Assembly: GCA_028282905.1 (NCBI GenBank)
Contig: JANQGW010000154.1
Coordinates: 1-35,828, forward strand
Direction of reading: 5' to 3'
Origin: Sedimentisphaerales bacterium
Lineage (GTDB): Bacteria; Planctomycetota; Phycisphaerae; Sedimentisphaerales; Anaerohalosphaeraceae
DNA: 35,828 nucleotides
Positions within the stretch are counted from its first letter, which is position 1, and the number at the start of each line of letters is the position of its first letter. Below, one piece after another: positions 8,816 through 19,500 of the stretch. The position numbers were made by a program, and so were the translations under genes. The notes below the pieces were generated by a model. The model saw nothing but the letters and a program-made list of their open reading frames with translations, was not told the origin of the DNA and ran no database searches.

Positions 8816-9642
8816 TGTCTCCGACGGAATTTATGCATCTTACAAATGACGCTGCTATGCCGTTACCGGTTGATGGGGACGATAATATTGTTCTTGACAC
8901 AAATTTGCAATGGAATAACCCCCAAGCCTATACGGCGACCCAATTTGGCCTGCATTTCCGTGCGGATGACCCGAACTGGCCTGACACCGTGAACACGGCG
9001 ATTGTTGATCCGGTTACGGACCTTGACCTTGACGGTGATCCGGATACGACTGAAGCGGCTGTGCCTGTCACATTGGATTACGAGACAACGTATTACTGGC
9101 GGGTCGTTTCTTATGAACCGAATGAAGTTCCCGGTGGTGATGCAATTGTACATACTGGCCCCACATGGAATTTTACAACTAAGGCGCTGGATGCACCGCC
9201 GGTTGTGGATGCAGGCCAAAATATTCTGGCGGCACTGGATTGGGTTACAGCACCAAGTGCGGTTGACTTGCAGGGTTCCGTAATTGATGACGGGATTAGT
9301 TCGGTGACTGTTGCCTGGGAAGCACTAGAGGGTGAAGGTATTGATCCAAATAACGTCACGTTTACTGATGTGACTGATCCGGCGACTTCTGTCAGTATTA
9401 CTGAAGTGGGTACATATACTCTGAAATTGACAGCGATCGACGGCAACGGTGTTGAAGTTACCGATCAGAAAGAGATTGGCGTGTACGCTGATGCCTGTGA
9501 GGCAGCCAAGGCGGATGGAACCTGGTCGCCAAACTTCTTTGACTATGACGAAAACTGTGTGGTTAATTTGGATGACTTTGCAGAATTTGCCAAAGCGTGG
9601 CTGGATTCCACGATGTTGACAGAACCGTTCTATTTTGATTAA
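8083..9642 (+). CDS. LamG-domain exported protein with FN3/PKD-like modules and a C-terminal dockerin-like repeat
   Basis: 519 residues from ATG 8083, chosen because AGGAG lies 7 bases upstream and the protein begins with a clean signal peptide (MKKLLMVLILLAAVPVYSG). Domains: LamG at about 22-245, almost identical to the previous gene; an FN3-like segment at about 250-370 (YYWRVVSYEPNE, WNFTTK); a PKD/Ig-like segment at about 372-470; and one EF-hand-like dockerin repeat at about 487-510 (DYDENCVVNLDDFAEFAKAW). It lacks the PEP-CTERM tail of its sister, so the same binding module is sorted in two ways: membrane anchor against dockerin-style docking. A single calcium loop is half of a classical dockerin and is common in planctomycetes, where its partner is not established. 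Confidence 0.88.
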   Translation: MKKLLMVLILLAAVPVYSGTTVMQWGFDASSGNVTVPVNDDSGTGNDATNLLHGTAPVYSADIPTNTQFVTGIGSIDFTGTAGGLSTAASEGVGSGQGILAAADVAAAGGFTMEVWVKNAVDNSSSGPAFALNMFGGHCLGVSDTDEGVKIGYFHGDNSNDLLWTTDYTTSGSWTHLAVVLKTNDSDGKAFTEVTSYVNGTAIYTGSVTLPWWLDRATSVGNHQYGDWGDLEGLVYEPRITLGALSPTEFMHLTNDAAMPLPVDGDDNIVLDTNLQWNNPQAYTATQFGLHFRADDPNWPDTVNTAIVDPVTDLDLDGDPDTTEAAVPVTLDYETTYYWRVVSYEPNEVPGGDAIVHTGPTWNFTTKALDAPPVVDAGQNILAALDWVTAPSAVDLQGSVIDDGISSVTVAWEALEGEGIDPNNVTFTDVTDPATSVSITEVGTYTLKLTAIDGNGVEVTDQKEIGVYADACEAAKADGTWSPNFFDYDENCVVNLDDFAEFAKAWLDSTMLTEPFYFD

Positions 9643-9712
9643 TCACTTGATCGAATGGATTTTGTGATACCATAATAACGTATTTGTTCGTGAAGTTCAG
9701 TACGATTGTAAT

Positions 9713-9752
9713 AAGGACTGGGGGCTGTGTGGAGACCGGCTTCCCAGTCCTT
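9713..9752 (+). terminator. Probable intrinsic terminator after the second LamG gene
   Basis: AAGGACTGGG (9713-9722) and CCCAGTCCTT (9743-9752) are perfect 10-base arms with a 20-base loop and a short T run. It lies 70 bases after the LamG stop and before the pseudopilin start. Confidence 0.6.
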
Positions 9753-9815
9753 TGCCGGGATATAGATATTAAGAGTGAAAAGATGATATATGCGGGGGCA
9801 TTAAAGAGGCGAAAA

Positions 9816-10625
9816 ATGTGTAAGAGAAAAGGATTTACTTTAATTGAATTGCTTGTAGTGATTGCGGTCATCGCAATGTTGCTTTCTATACTGCTTCCTG
9901 CCTTAGGGAAGGCTAAAGAGAAGGCTAAAGCGACAGTTTGCCTTTCCAATATACATCAGTGGGCGCTGATTGTCGGGGCCTATAGCCAGGACTCTGGCGG
10001 CAAGTTCGTTCAGCCGGTTATGGCGGGAGCCAAATACTATTGGATGACCGCGATGCGTGACTATTACAGTGATCCTGATGTGAGATTGTGCCCTTCGTCG
10101 AGAGGTTTTCAATATAACTCGGACGGGAGTGAGCGGAGCGATGTGGTTACTTCTCAAGCGGCATACGGGCCTTTTTACCAAACCACTGGTACTTACTGGG
10201 CGATGGACGGCGATTATGGCAGTTACGGGGTCAATTATTATACATATAATATTGGCAACAGTGGAGATTATCCGGATCAATGGGGAGATCTCAATGCCAA
10301 AGGCGGCAGCAGAATTCCATTAATTCTTGATGCTTGGTGGGTTGAAGGGGCGCCCAACAGCACCGAGGGCCCTGCAAGCACTGAGGATTTCAACTGGAAT
10401 GATTCTGGTGTGACGGGTAATCACATGGCGCGTTTTTGTATTAATCGTCACAATGGTAATATTGGCGGTCTGTTTTTGGACTTGTCGGGCCGAAAAATTG
10501 GATTGAAGGAATTATGGACGTTGAACTGGTCGAAAAGTTTTGACCGTGCTGGTCCATGGACGACAGCTGGAGGTGTTCGGCCCGATGATTGGCCCGATTG
10601 GATGCGAGGCTTTAAGGATTTTTAA
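9816..10625 (+). CDS. Type II secretion/type IV pilin-like pseudopilin with H-X9-DG style C-terminus
   Basis: 269 residues from ATG 9816, chosen because it places the prepilin signal at the very N-terminus: MCKRKG followed by [20 protein letters not shown], the prepilin peptidase cleavage site and N-methylated helix. An AGAGG site lies 7 bases upstream. The mature part has the planctomycete layout: a conserved [10 protein letters not shown] cysteine region, tyrosine-rich middle, and an end with [17 protein letters not shown] and LKELWTLNW. In this phylum such pseudopilins are numerous and scattered among exported-protein genes. It may be a minor pseudopilin for secretion of neighbouring proteins or a surface protein. 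No other secretion gene is in the window. Confidence 0.9.
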   Translation: MCKRKGFTLIELLVVIAVIAMLLSILLPALGKAKEKAKATVCLSNIHQWALIVGAYSQDSGGKFVQPVMAGAKYYWMTAMRDYYSDPDVRLCPSSRGFQYNSDGSERSDVVTSQAAYGPFYQTTGTYWAMDGDYGSYGVNYYTYNIGNSGDYPDQWGDLNAKGGSRIPLILDAWWVEGAPNSTEGPASTEDFNWNDSGVTGNHMARFCINRHNGNIGGLFLDLSGRKIGLKELWTLNWSKSFDRAGPWTTAGGVRPDDWPDWMRGFKDF

Positions 10626-10748
10626 AATAAAGTGTAGGTGTTAGATAAACATCATGCAGACAGGGAACAATAACGGATACGGATTGCATCATATGTATTG
10701 TCAATTCTCTGGGCGATGCTGTAATGTTGTCATTCAAATGAAAGACTA

Positions 10749-10790
10749 AAGGGTCGGCAGATTGGGTGGGTATTAAGTTTGCCGACCCTT
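10749..10790 (+). terminator. Probable intrinsic terminator after the pseudopilin gene
   Basis: AAGGGTCGGCA (10749-10759) pairs perfectly with TGCCGACCCTT (10780-10790) across a 20-base loop, about 120 bases after the pseudopilin stop and 36 bases before the next start codon. Only a short T-rich run follows. Confidence 0.6.
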
Positions 10791-10826
10791 ATCCTTATAG
10801 AATTAGATTTTGTACAGGGGGTTGAT

Positions 10827-13307
10827 ATGAAGTTCGCTTCATTGATGTTTTTCAGCAGCTTAATTTGGTGTGCCGCATGCAGTAGTGTGTTTGGTCAAAC
10901 GGTATTGCAGTATGGTTTTGACGCGACTTCCGGAAGCGTGACTGTACCGATAACCGATGACAGCGGTGCCGGTAATCATGGCGTGGCACTGCTTCACGGC
11001 GGCGATGCACCAACTTACAGCAGTGATATTCCGGCCAGCACCCAGTTTGTCACCGGAATCGGCTCGATTGATTTTTCCGGGACTTCGACGGCGATTTCAA
11101 CGGCTGTCTCGGAAGGTGTCGGTTCCGGGCAGGGTATTCTGACTGCGGCCGAAGTAGCTGCCGCCGGCGGGTTTACGATGGAAGTCTGGGTGAAAAATGC
11201 GACCGGCAGCAGCGGAAGTCCGGCTGCACTGGGGATGTTCGGCGGGCACAAACTGATCGCCAACGGCACCCGTGTTGGCTATCTGCATGGCGATAATGAT
11301 AACGACCAATCGTGGCTGATTGACTACGATACATCCGACTGGGTGCATCTGGCGGTGACACTGGAAACGACTGACCCGGATGCGAAAGTCTTCACAAATA
11401 TTACCTCTTATGTGAATGGTACGCCGATTCATTCCGGCAGTCATACGATGGGTTGGTGGCTGGATCGCGCGACGTCCGTCGGAAATCACCAGTATGCGGA
11501 CTGGAATGATTACGAGGGCTTAGTTTACGAACCGCGTATTTCACTGGGGATTCTTTCGCCAAGTGAATTTACCTGTTTGCCGATGCCTACAGCAGCAAGC
11601 AATCCTACGCCCGACAACAGCCATTTAAATGTTGCTTCGCCTGTGACATTGCAGTGGTATGCAGGTGCTTTAGCCGAAACTCATCGTGTTTACGTTGGTT
11701 CGGACTCGACGAGTTTGTCTTTGCAGGAAGAAGTGGCCGTGGCAAGTTACGATCTTGGCGATCTGGCCGCCGGGACAACCTATTACTGGCGTGTCGATGA
11801 AGTTTCGGACAGCGGTGCCGTTGTTGTGCCCGGTGATGTCTGGTTCTTTACGACGGCTCAAGGTTCGACACCGCCGTGTGCAGGCTATGCCAATGACGGC
11901 GACATTGACGGCGACTGCGTGGTTGGAATATCTGATTTGACAATTCTGGCTGAGCAGTGGATGGTGGCCGGGGCCTGCCTGACGACACTGGACTGTGCGG
12001 ATATTGATGGCAGCGAATATGTTGATTTCGGCGATCTGGCTTATATCAGTCGCGATTGGCTCGACAGAGTTGATACGCTGGAACGGCGTAACGTGATTGT
12101 TTGGATTGGCGCGCATCCGGATGATGAATATTTTGCCGCAGCGGTTGGACTGGCGAAATATTGTGCCGCCGAAGGCCATCGCGGCGTTTATATCCAAGTG
12201 ACAAAGGGCGAAGGCGGACGCGACAACCGACCCGGTGAAAATGCTACTGGTTATGCCTTTGGTGAAGTTCGCGGCGAAGAGGCCAAGTTTGTGTCTTCCG
12301 GCCTAAACTGCGATATTCGTTTTCTGAACCTCTGGGATGGCCAGGTATCTGGAAGTTCTGCGGCTTTACATGAACGAGTAACTCACTTGATTCGTCAGAT
12401 TCAGCCGGATGTGGTGATGACTCATGGGCCGGAAGGTGAATATGGCCATATAGATCACAGAGTGATTTCCGCTCAAGTGACAAATGCTGTGATCGATGCG
12501 GCCAATCCCAATATGTATCCGGAACAGCTGGTTAATGGCCAAACCGTCTGGGCGACTCCCAAATTTTATCGTATCGTGGACTGGGACAACACCGATCCGA
12601 TTACTCTGCATATTGACGGTGTCGTTTATTCCGATGTCCTGGAAACAACCTATTACGATTATGCCCGGGTATTGCTGAATACCGGCTATGTCTCGCAGGC
12701 GATTAATGATGGCCATACACGTGACCATTGCAGCCTTAGTTTGATCAGCCATAGCATTGCTGCTTACGGTGGCAGTCTGCCGGATGAAACCAGTCTTCTG
12801 GACGGATTAGACAATAATTTCATTCGCCCGGTTTGTATTCGAGACTGGCTTATTTGCGGCTCATTTACCGGTCAAAACGGCGATTTAGATTTTGACTATC
12901 TGGCCGAAGACGGTGGTGAAACGGCGATTATTCCCACGGTTGGAATGCTCACTGACGGTAAAGAATGGATACAGATCAATAACGACCGTGATCTGGTTGA
13001 TTTCCATGCAATATATGATGAAGACCACGATACTGTGGCCTACGCCTATGCTGAGATTAACTCGGAAATGCAGCGAGACAGTTTTCTGCGTATCTTCAGT
13101 CATGGCGGCATGAAGGTCTTTCTCAACGGACAGTTGGTTCATACGAATCCAATGGACCGCGATTATGACTACGATGATATTGTCCCGATCAGCCTGAATG
13201 CAGGCATCAACCATCTGCTGGTCAAGGTCAAGGCCGAGCCGCAGGTTGCTGATCCGGATGACGGTTCGATTTCCAAACCGTGGTGTTTCTTTACTCGCTA
13301 TGACTAA
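10827..13307 (+). CDS. Exported LamG - FN3-like - dockerin-like - PIG-L/LmbE deacetylase fusion
   Basis: 826 residues from ATG 10827 (GGGGG ribosome site 5 bases upstream; signal peptide MKFASLMFFSSLIWCAACSS). Domains: LamG at about 24-250, a diverged relative of the two upstream; FN3-like at about 255-345; a dockerin-type pair of calcium loops at about 352-412 (DGDIDGDCVVGISDL and ADIDGSEYVDFGDL); PIG-L/LmbE deacetylase from about 420. The deacetylase signature is complete: AHPDDE near 427 and the GHIDHR zinc-binding HxDH near 538. PIG-L enzymes are zinc N-deacetylases of GlcNAc-type or related substrates. A beta-sandwich of about 165 residues (VFLNGQLVHTN) closes the protein. An exported deacetylase on a binding scaffold suggests action on acetylated polysaccharide or glycan; substrate unknown. 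Confidence 0.88.
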   Translation: MKFASLMFFSSLIWCAACSSVFGQTVLQYGFDATSGSVTVPITDDSGAGNHGVALLHGGDAPTYSSDIPASTQFVTGIGSIDFSGTSTAISTAVSEGVGSGQGILTAAEVAAAGGFTMEVWVKNATGSSGSPAALGMFGGHKLIANGTRVGYLHGDNDNDQSWLIDYDTSDWVHLAVTLETTDPDAKVFTNITSYVNGTPIHSGSHTMGWWLDRATSVGNHQYADWNDYEGLVYEPRISLGILSPSEFTCLPMPTAASNPTPDNSHLNVASPVTLQWYAGALAETHRVYVGSDSTSLSLQEEVAVASYDLGDLAAGTTYYWRVDEVSDSGAVVVPGDVWFFTTAQGSTPPCAGYANDGDIDGDCVVGISDLTILAEQWMVAGACLTTLDCADIDGSEYVDFGDLAYISRDWLDRVDTLERRNVIVWIGAHPDDEYFAAAVGLAKYCAAEGHRGVYIQVTKGEGGRDNRPGENATGYAFGEVRGEEAKFVSSGLNCDIRFLNLWDGQVSGSSAALHERVTHLIRQIQPDVVMTHGPEGEYGHIDHRVISAQVTNAVIDAANPNMYPEQLVNGQTVWATPKFYRIVDWDNTDPITLHIDGVVYSDVLETTYYDYARVLLNTGYVSQAINDGHTRDHCSLSLISHSIAAYGGSLPDETSLLDGLDNNFIRPVCIRDWLICGSFTGQNGDLDFDYLAEDGGETAIIPTVGMLTDGKEWIQINNDRDLVDFHAIYDEDHDTVAYAYAEINSEMQRDSFLRIFSHGGMKVFLNGQLVHTNPMDRDYDYDDIVPISLNAGINHLLVKVKAEPQVADPDDGSISKPWCFFTRYD

Positions 13308-13419
13308 CAGGGTAAAACTTGTTGGAATGTTTTTTTGTAATGAGTTTTGTTTATGATGTGATAATGGCAGGAAATAGGTGTAATCGCTTCGCATTGTATT
13401 TTGAATGAAAGGAATCATT

Positions 13420-16383
13420 ATGAGTGTTCTCTTAAAGAAAGGTTTTAAAACGATGATGTTGATTAAGCAGTGTTACGGGAAGTTCGTTTATTTGGCAGTT
13501 TTAATGGTGCTCGTGCAATTTAACGCTGCTGCGGCGACAAAAGCTTCTGTGAAGGATGACCCTGCCAAGTCTTGGTGCTATCTGGGTAAATCCACCACGG
13601 TTATCGGTGTGCCGTTCGTTCCGGAACCTGTCCAGGTGACATATGACGGTGCGATCTATACACGCAATGCGGAGTTGTGTTTTTTCTATGGCAAAGAGAA
13701 TGCACCGGCAATGGCAAGACAAAAAACGTTTATGGACGGCTGGATTCCGATTGTTCAATACGACTGGATCGACAACGGCATCAGGTATGAGATTGAGATG
13801 TTTTCAGCAATTGTACCTCCGCTCCAATCAGATAACCTTGTTCAATTTGTGAAAATAACGATGAAGAACGTCGGATCCGAAACAGCCTCCGGTATTCTTA
13901 CCGCCGCGATTCGTAGTTCCGGCGAGATCAACCGAAACGGCGGTACACGCTGGAATATGAAGCCGGGTACAAAATTATCCTTCGATACCAACAGCTTTAT
14001 GCGAGACGGCAAACTTGTCTATACATTCAGCGAAGGCGCAGTGCGGTTGGCTACGCCGACTTCTCCCTATGAACAGCCTTACACTGGTTCGACATATTCA
14101 TTGGGAAATCGCAATGAAACCGGGCTTGTCAGGTACAGCAAAGAACTCAAACCGGGACAGACTTACAGCATATCCTTCAAGATGCCGCGCAGTTTCATCT
14201 TGGATCCAGATGTTGTCGCATCGGTCAAAAAAGCTGAATACGATATATTCAGAGCCAAAACGATTGCTTATTGGAAAGAGACAATTGAAGGCAGAATGAG
14301 CATTTCTATTCCAGAACCGCGCGTCAATGAGAGTTACAAGGCATCGCTGGTTCATCTGCTTCTCGCCACACGCGGTAATAAAGGGCAGGGTAATCGTCAG
14401 GGAAGCGGTTTGCCCTATGATCAACTGTTTCTCAATGACTATATTGATATGCTTTTGGCTTACGACCTGTCAGGGATGCCTCAGTTTGCTGAGCCAAATG
14501 TTGAGTGGCTATTGAAAAAACAGCACAAGTCCGGGATGTTTATTGACGTCCACAATCGCGGCAATGATGATATTGTGACCTCGCATGGGCAGGGCCTGTT
14601 CTGTCTGGCATATCATTACATCATGACGAGAGATGATGACTATGCCCGGAAGGTATATCCCGCGGTCAAAAAAGCGGTCGAATTGATTATCCATGACCAT
14701 AAAACCAACCAATACGGCTTGATGCGTCCGTCCATTCCCTATGATGCGCCGATGTTAACCGGTCATCACACTTGTCACAATCTGTTCGCATTGACGGCAC
14801 TTCAGGCGTCCATTCGCATGGCAGCTCTGATAGGCGAAGAGAAAGATGCTTCTGAATGGAGAGAGGCTCAAAAGAGCTATAAGAAAGCAATCATAAGGGC
14901 GATTGATGACATTGTCGAAAAAGAAGGATATGTCGCCTCGGGGCTTTACGATTGGGAAGCCGGATGGGTGCAGGGACGTGTCGGATCAGTCAACAGCCAT
15001 CCGAATCAGGATTGGGAAAATAATCTGCTCGTTTATCCCAGTGAACTGCTTGCACCGGATGATGAACGTGTTGCGAAAACCCTTGCGACGATCCGGAAAA
15101 GGAAATATGCCGAAGGCGTCATGACCTATCGCAATGGAATGCACATTCATCAATACGTTACGTTAAATCAGGCCAATCAGTATCTAGCCATCGGTGACCA
15201 ACCTCATGCGCTGTCCGATTACTATCACGTACTGCTTCACAACGGATCGACACATGAGGGCTTTGAGAATCTGGTGGAACCCTGGACAAGATTGGTCAGC
15301 CCCAGTTGTCCGCCTCCTCATGCATGGGCCGCGGCCAAGACAGCATTGTTTACCAGAAACATGATAATTCGCGAGCATGGCGGGCAGGGTGGTCTCAACC
15401 CCGACGAGCGAGACATCTATCTATTTTCCCTTATTTCGCCGGCTTGGGTCGCTCCAGGTAAAAAACTGGAAATCCGTAATGCGGCCACGGAAATGGGGAC
15501 GGTTTCGGCAACAATGACGTTTAACAAAAAGGGAGCCGTCGTCACAGTCAAATCGGATTTCCACACACGTCCCGGCCGTATGGCATTGACCGTTCCTTAT
15601 TTTGTCGATTTGGTCAGTTGTAAAATTGACGACAGGAAACATAATGAGGTAAAGGGCAGCGTTATTTATTTTTCGCCGGATGCGAAGAAGATTACGTTGA
15701 AATGGATTGAAAAGAAGGATGTCCATAACGGCACATACCAAAATCTACTAAAGATGTACCGAAGTGAATACGGGCATATTCAAGACAGAAAGCGTTTCCG
15801 TACCGAGCAGCCGCCGGTTCCTGTTCTGACAGACGAGGAACAGAATCATCCGGCGGAAGTTATGAGCTTTGATTTGGTTCGCAAAGCGTTTGAATACGAA
15901 TACGGACTCCGTTTGAAAGAGACTTCCAAAAAGGCAGGAAAGGTGCTTGAGATCAAAGCTCCGTCGATGAAAATGCCACCACCGCCATCGAAAGTTCGTG
16001 TGTCGGCATATGTCGGAGACTATTCTCCGGAAAAGGCCTTTGACGGAAATCGGACAGACCTGAGTTCAAGCTGGCAGACAGATCCATATCCGGCATGGAT
16101 ATCTTTGGACATGGAAAAAGACAAAACAATTAACCACATCAAGGTTTATCCATACTGGGGCGGCGGGCGGTATTATCGCTACACCGTAGAGATATCCGAA
16201 GACGGCGAGACCTGGACTCAGGTGGGCGATATGAGTAAAAACACAACGCCTTCCACGCCGGACGGCGACGAATTCAGATTTGACCCTGTTTCGGCACGCT
16301 ATGTGCGTGTCAACATGTTATACCATAATCTGAATAAGGGCGTCCATGTCGTCGAGATAGAAGTGTTTCCGACGGAAAAATGA
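13420..16383 (+). CDS. Exported six-hairpin (alpha/alpha)6 glycosidase-like protein with F5/8 type C domain
   Basis: 987 residues from ATG 13420, preferred over 13405 because GAAAGGA lies 7 bases before it. The N-terminus has a long signal peptide (hydrophobic KFVYLAVLMVLVQF ending near AAAA). A beta-rich region spans about 45-290. A helical barrel-like part from about 300 to 660 has repeated aromatic and histidine-rich turns (VTSHGQGLFCLAYHY, YDWEAGW, DWENNLLVYPSELL) typical of six-hairpin glycosidases. A second beta region follows, then a discoidin/F5/8C carbohydrate-binding domain at about 850-985. The fold class is fairly clear, but I cannot name the GH family or the catalytic acids. It could be a rhamnosidase-like or uronidase-like enzyme. 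It lies 112 bases after the deacetylase gene with no terminator between, so co-transcription is plausible. Confidence 0.75.
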   Translation: MSVLLKKGFKTMMLIKQCYGKFVYLAVLMVLVQFNAAAATKASVKDDPAKSWCYLGKSTTVIGVPFVPEPVQVTYDGAIYTRNAELCFFYGKENAPAMARQKTFMDGWIPIVQYDWIDNGIRYEIEMFSAIVPPLQSDNLVQFVKITMKNVGSETASGILTAAIRSSGEINRNGGTRWNMKPGTKLSFDTNSFMRDGKLVYTFSEGAVRLATPTSPYEQPYTGSTYSLGNRNETGLVRYSKELKPGQTYSISFKMPRSFILDPDVVASVKKAEYDIFRAKTIAYWKETIEGRMSISIPEPRVNESYKASLVHLLLATRGNKGQGNRQGSGLPYDQLFLNDYIDMLLAYDLSGMPQFAEPNVEWLLKKQHKSGMFIDVHNRGNDDIVTSHGQGLFCLAYHYIMTRDDDYARKVYPAVKKAVELIIHDHKTNQYGLMRPSIPYDAPMLTGHHTCHNLFALTALQASIRMAALIGEEKDASEWREAQKSYKKAIIRAIDDIVEKEGYVASGLYDWEAGWVQGRVGSVNSHPNQDWENNLLVYPSELLAPDDERVAKTLATIRKRKYAEGVMTYRNGMHIHQYVTLNQANQYLAIGDQPHALSDYYHVLLHNGSTHEGFENLVEPWTRLVSPSCPPPHAWAAAKTALFTRNMIIREHGGQGGLNPDERDIYLFSLISPAWVAPGKKLEIRNAATEMGTVSATMTFNKKGAVVTVKSDFHTRPGRMALTVPYFVDLVSCKIDDRKHNEVKGSVIYFSPDAKKITLKWIEKKDVHNGTYQNLLKMYRSEYGHIQDRKRFRTEQPPVPVLTDEEQNHPAEVMSFDLVRKAFEYEYGLRLKETSKKAGKVLEIKAPSMKMPPPPSKVRVSAYVGDYSPEKAFDGNRTDLSSSWQTDPYPAWISLDMEKDKTINHIKVYPYWGGGRYYRYTVEISEDGETWTQVGDMSKNTTPSTPDGDEFRFDPVSARYVRVNMLYHNLNKGVHVVEIEVFPTEK

Positions 16384-16511
16384 TATGAAAAGGTGTGGTG
16401 TCCAAATGTGCTGAATACAATTACAGTTGATATCATCAGTGTCTTGCTGACAGGACTCAGAGGGTTATCAGCCGTAGGATTAATGTAACGAACTGTGGAG
16501 GTGTACTCAAG

Positions 16512-19500
16512 ATGATGAATTATTTTGATGGTTTGCGATTTAAACGACATACATTGAAACAAAGTGCTTTTCAGTGCATGGGTGTTTTAATTTGTTTATT
16601 CTCTTCTTGCTTGGTTTATGCCAATTGCTTTGGGCCGGCAGGAGATATGAATAACGACTTCAAAGTAGACTCCTCCGATCTCGTTTGTTTGGCCGAACAA
16701 TGGCTGATTGCTGACGCTAACAACCTGGACCCGGACGGCAGCGGGTGGTTTGATCTTAGTGATTTGTCAGTTATTGGACGGGAATGGCTAACGGTGCATT
16801 CCCCTATTATTATCAGTGAATTCATGGCTTCTAATGACACTACTCATTCGACCGTTGTAGACGGCGTGACAGTCTATCCCGACTGGGTCGAACTGTATAA
16901 CATGTCTTCTGTGTCAGTATCGTTGGATGGATGGCATTTGACCGACAAAAAGAATAACTTAACGAAGTGGCGGTTTCCCGATGGTATTGTAATGAATCCC
17001 TCCCAGACCCTCGTGGTTTTTGCAAGCGACAAAACACTTGCCGAGAATGTCGAGAATTATCCGTATCAAGATGACAGCGGTGCCTGGCATACGAATTTTA
17101 GTTTGGATAGTGCCGGTGAATACCTTGCGATTGTACCGTCTAATGAAGTCAGCAGATATGAGTATGCTCCTGAGTATCCTGTGCAGTATTCGAATGTTTC
17201 CTATGGACCGGTTTTTTCTGCTGATTGCCTTGCGAGTTATTTTGTCAGCCCGACACCCGGGAGCCATAATGTCGGCGGTGCATCTTATCCGGGGCCGGTT
17301 ATCACCAACATTACCATAACCCCTGAAAATCCTTCTGTTTCTGATCCGCTTGTGATTACGGCGCAAATCAATCAAACCGCCAATCCAGTCAGCAGCGTTT
17401 CCCTTCACTACCGGGTAATGTATGGGGCGGAAGTCATCCTCTCGATGGGCGATAGCGGAAGCAATGGCGACCAAATCGCAGGCGACGGTGTTTATTCAGC
17501 TGCAATTGCCCCCGGAGTTGCGCAGGCGGGGCAGATGTTCCGTTGGTATATTACTGCAGACGACGACCAAAGTAACAGAAGTCGCTGGCCTTTGTTCCAC
17601 GATCCTCTCAATAGCCCGGAATACATGGGCGTTGTTTTTGCTGATCCCACAGTGAATTCGTCTTTACCGGTCCTGTCCTGGTTCGTTCAGGATCCGGTGG
17701 CAGCTATGACGGATACCGGTACAAGAGCATCAATTCACTATAACGGGCGATTCTATGATAATATCTTTGTCCGTAGGCGCGGAGCAAGTACGGCCTCTTG
17801 GCCAAAACGCAAATTTAAATTTGATTTCAATCAAGGCGATCACTTTGAGTATGACGGTGATCAGCCACGGGTCGAAGAGATCAACCTGCAATCCCATTGG
17901 AAGGAGTTGTACACGGGTGGGGGACGGTATCATGCTTCATCTTATATGAGAGAAAATGTATCCTTTCTGTTTATGCAGGATGCGGGTGTGCCGGCATCTA
18001 ATACTTCGCATCTTCACCTCCGGCAGAATGGGAGTTTTTACGGCCTTTATTCCTTTGTAGAGCAGGTCGATGATATATTTTTGAAACGAAATAAATTGCC
18101 CGTTGAGGGTGCCGTTATGTACAAAGCTGTTTCCAGCAGTGCTACACGCTCCAACCTTAGTCCGAATCCATCATCGTCAGTTTACCAGGAGGTTATTCCC
18201 GGAGATAATTCTCAGTGGGATAAATTGGTAGCGTTGACAGTTGGAATCGATGAGACCAATCCAAACCGTCGGGAATATGTATTTGATAATATTGACCTGC
18301 CTCAGGTGGTCAATGAAATGGCGGCCCATACAATTCTGCTAAACGCGGATCGGTTAGTTAAAAATTATTATATGTATCGGCATCCCGTGACTGGAGAATG
18401 GAGCCGTATCCCATGGGATCTGGAAATGGGATGTGGGGTGGATGTAAATCATGATTGCTGTAGATTTCTTTCTCATGAAAATTTTAACAGTCCGCTGTAT
18501 GGTGACAACAATCATACACAGGGCGTCGGCAATGAATCCACGATGAACTATCTCAATGATGCCATTCTTGATATTCCAGAAACTCGTCAGATGTATATGA
18601 GACGCATCCGTACGCTTATAGATGGTTATCTGGATGCCGAAACAGGTTATTTTGAGGGTATGGTTACCGCAATCAAGGCTCAAATTGAACTGGATGCCGA
18701 TATGGATCATGCAATTTGGGGGGCGGGTGACATTGACCTTGGTGTAGATACCATCATTGCTGATACTTCACCTTACAGCTTTACCGACACATGGCTGCCG
18801 ACACGACGCACTCAACTCTTTGATACGTATGGTCCTTCGGGCAGCGGCCTGATTCCGGCAGCCCAGACAGCCAATCCGGTCATAACCATTGGCACGGTCG
18901 AGTTTAACCCTCCGTCGTTCAATCAGGACGAAGAATTCATTGAGCTTGTCAACAGCAACGCTTACGCGGTTGATATCTCCGGATGGAAACTTACTGACGC
19001 GGTTGATTTCACATTTGCACCCGGAACAGTGATTCCGGCGAATGACAATCTCTATATCTCGCCTAATGTCGCAGCCTTCCGCGCCCGCACTGATAGTCCC
19101 AAAGGCGGCGAAGGTAATTTTGTCCAAGGCAGTTATAAGGGGCACCTGTCCAGTTGGGGTGAAACAATCAAACTGCTTGATCTTAACAGTAATATGGTAG
19201 ATACCTTAACCTATTCAGGCAATCCCTCTGACCAGCAGCGCTACCTTCGTGTGACCGAGTTAATGTTCAATCCCGAGGCGGATTCCAATCAGGATCTGGA
19301 ATATATTGAACTGAAAAATATTGGTACCGTCCCCCTTGACTTGACAGGCGTAAAATTTACCAACGGGATCGATTTTACCTTCGTTCCGCAAACGGAGGAA
19401 GTCTCAAATGAAACGCTTGTGTCTATGACAGATTCCTGGAGTTATGAACAGAGCAATATGGATCTGCCGGACGATTGGGTTGGCCCTGGATATGATGATT

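Noticed and set aside
10626..10826. Riboswitch before the LamG-deacetylase gene
   Set aside because: There is one simple perfect hairpin; no known aptamer core motif could be matched.
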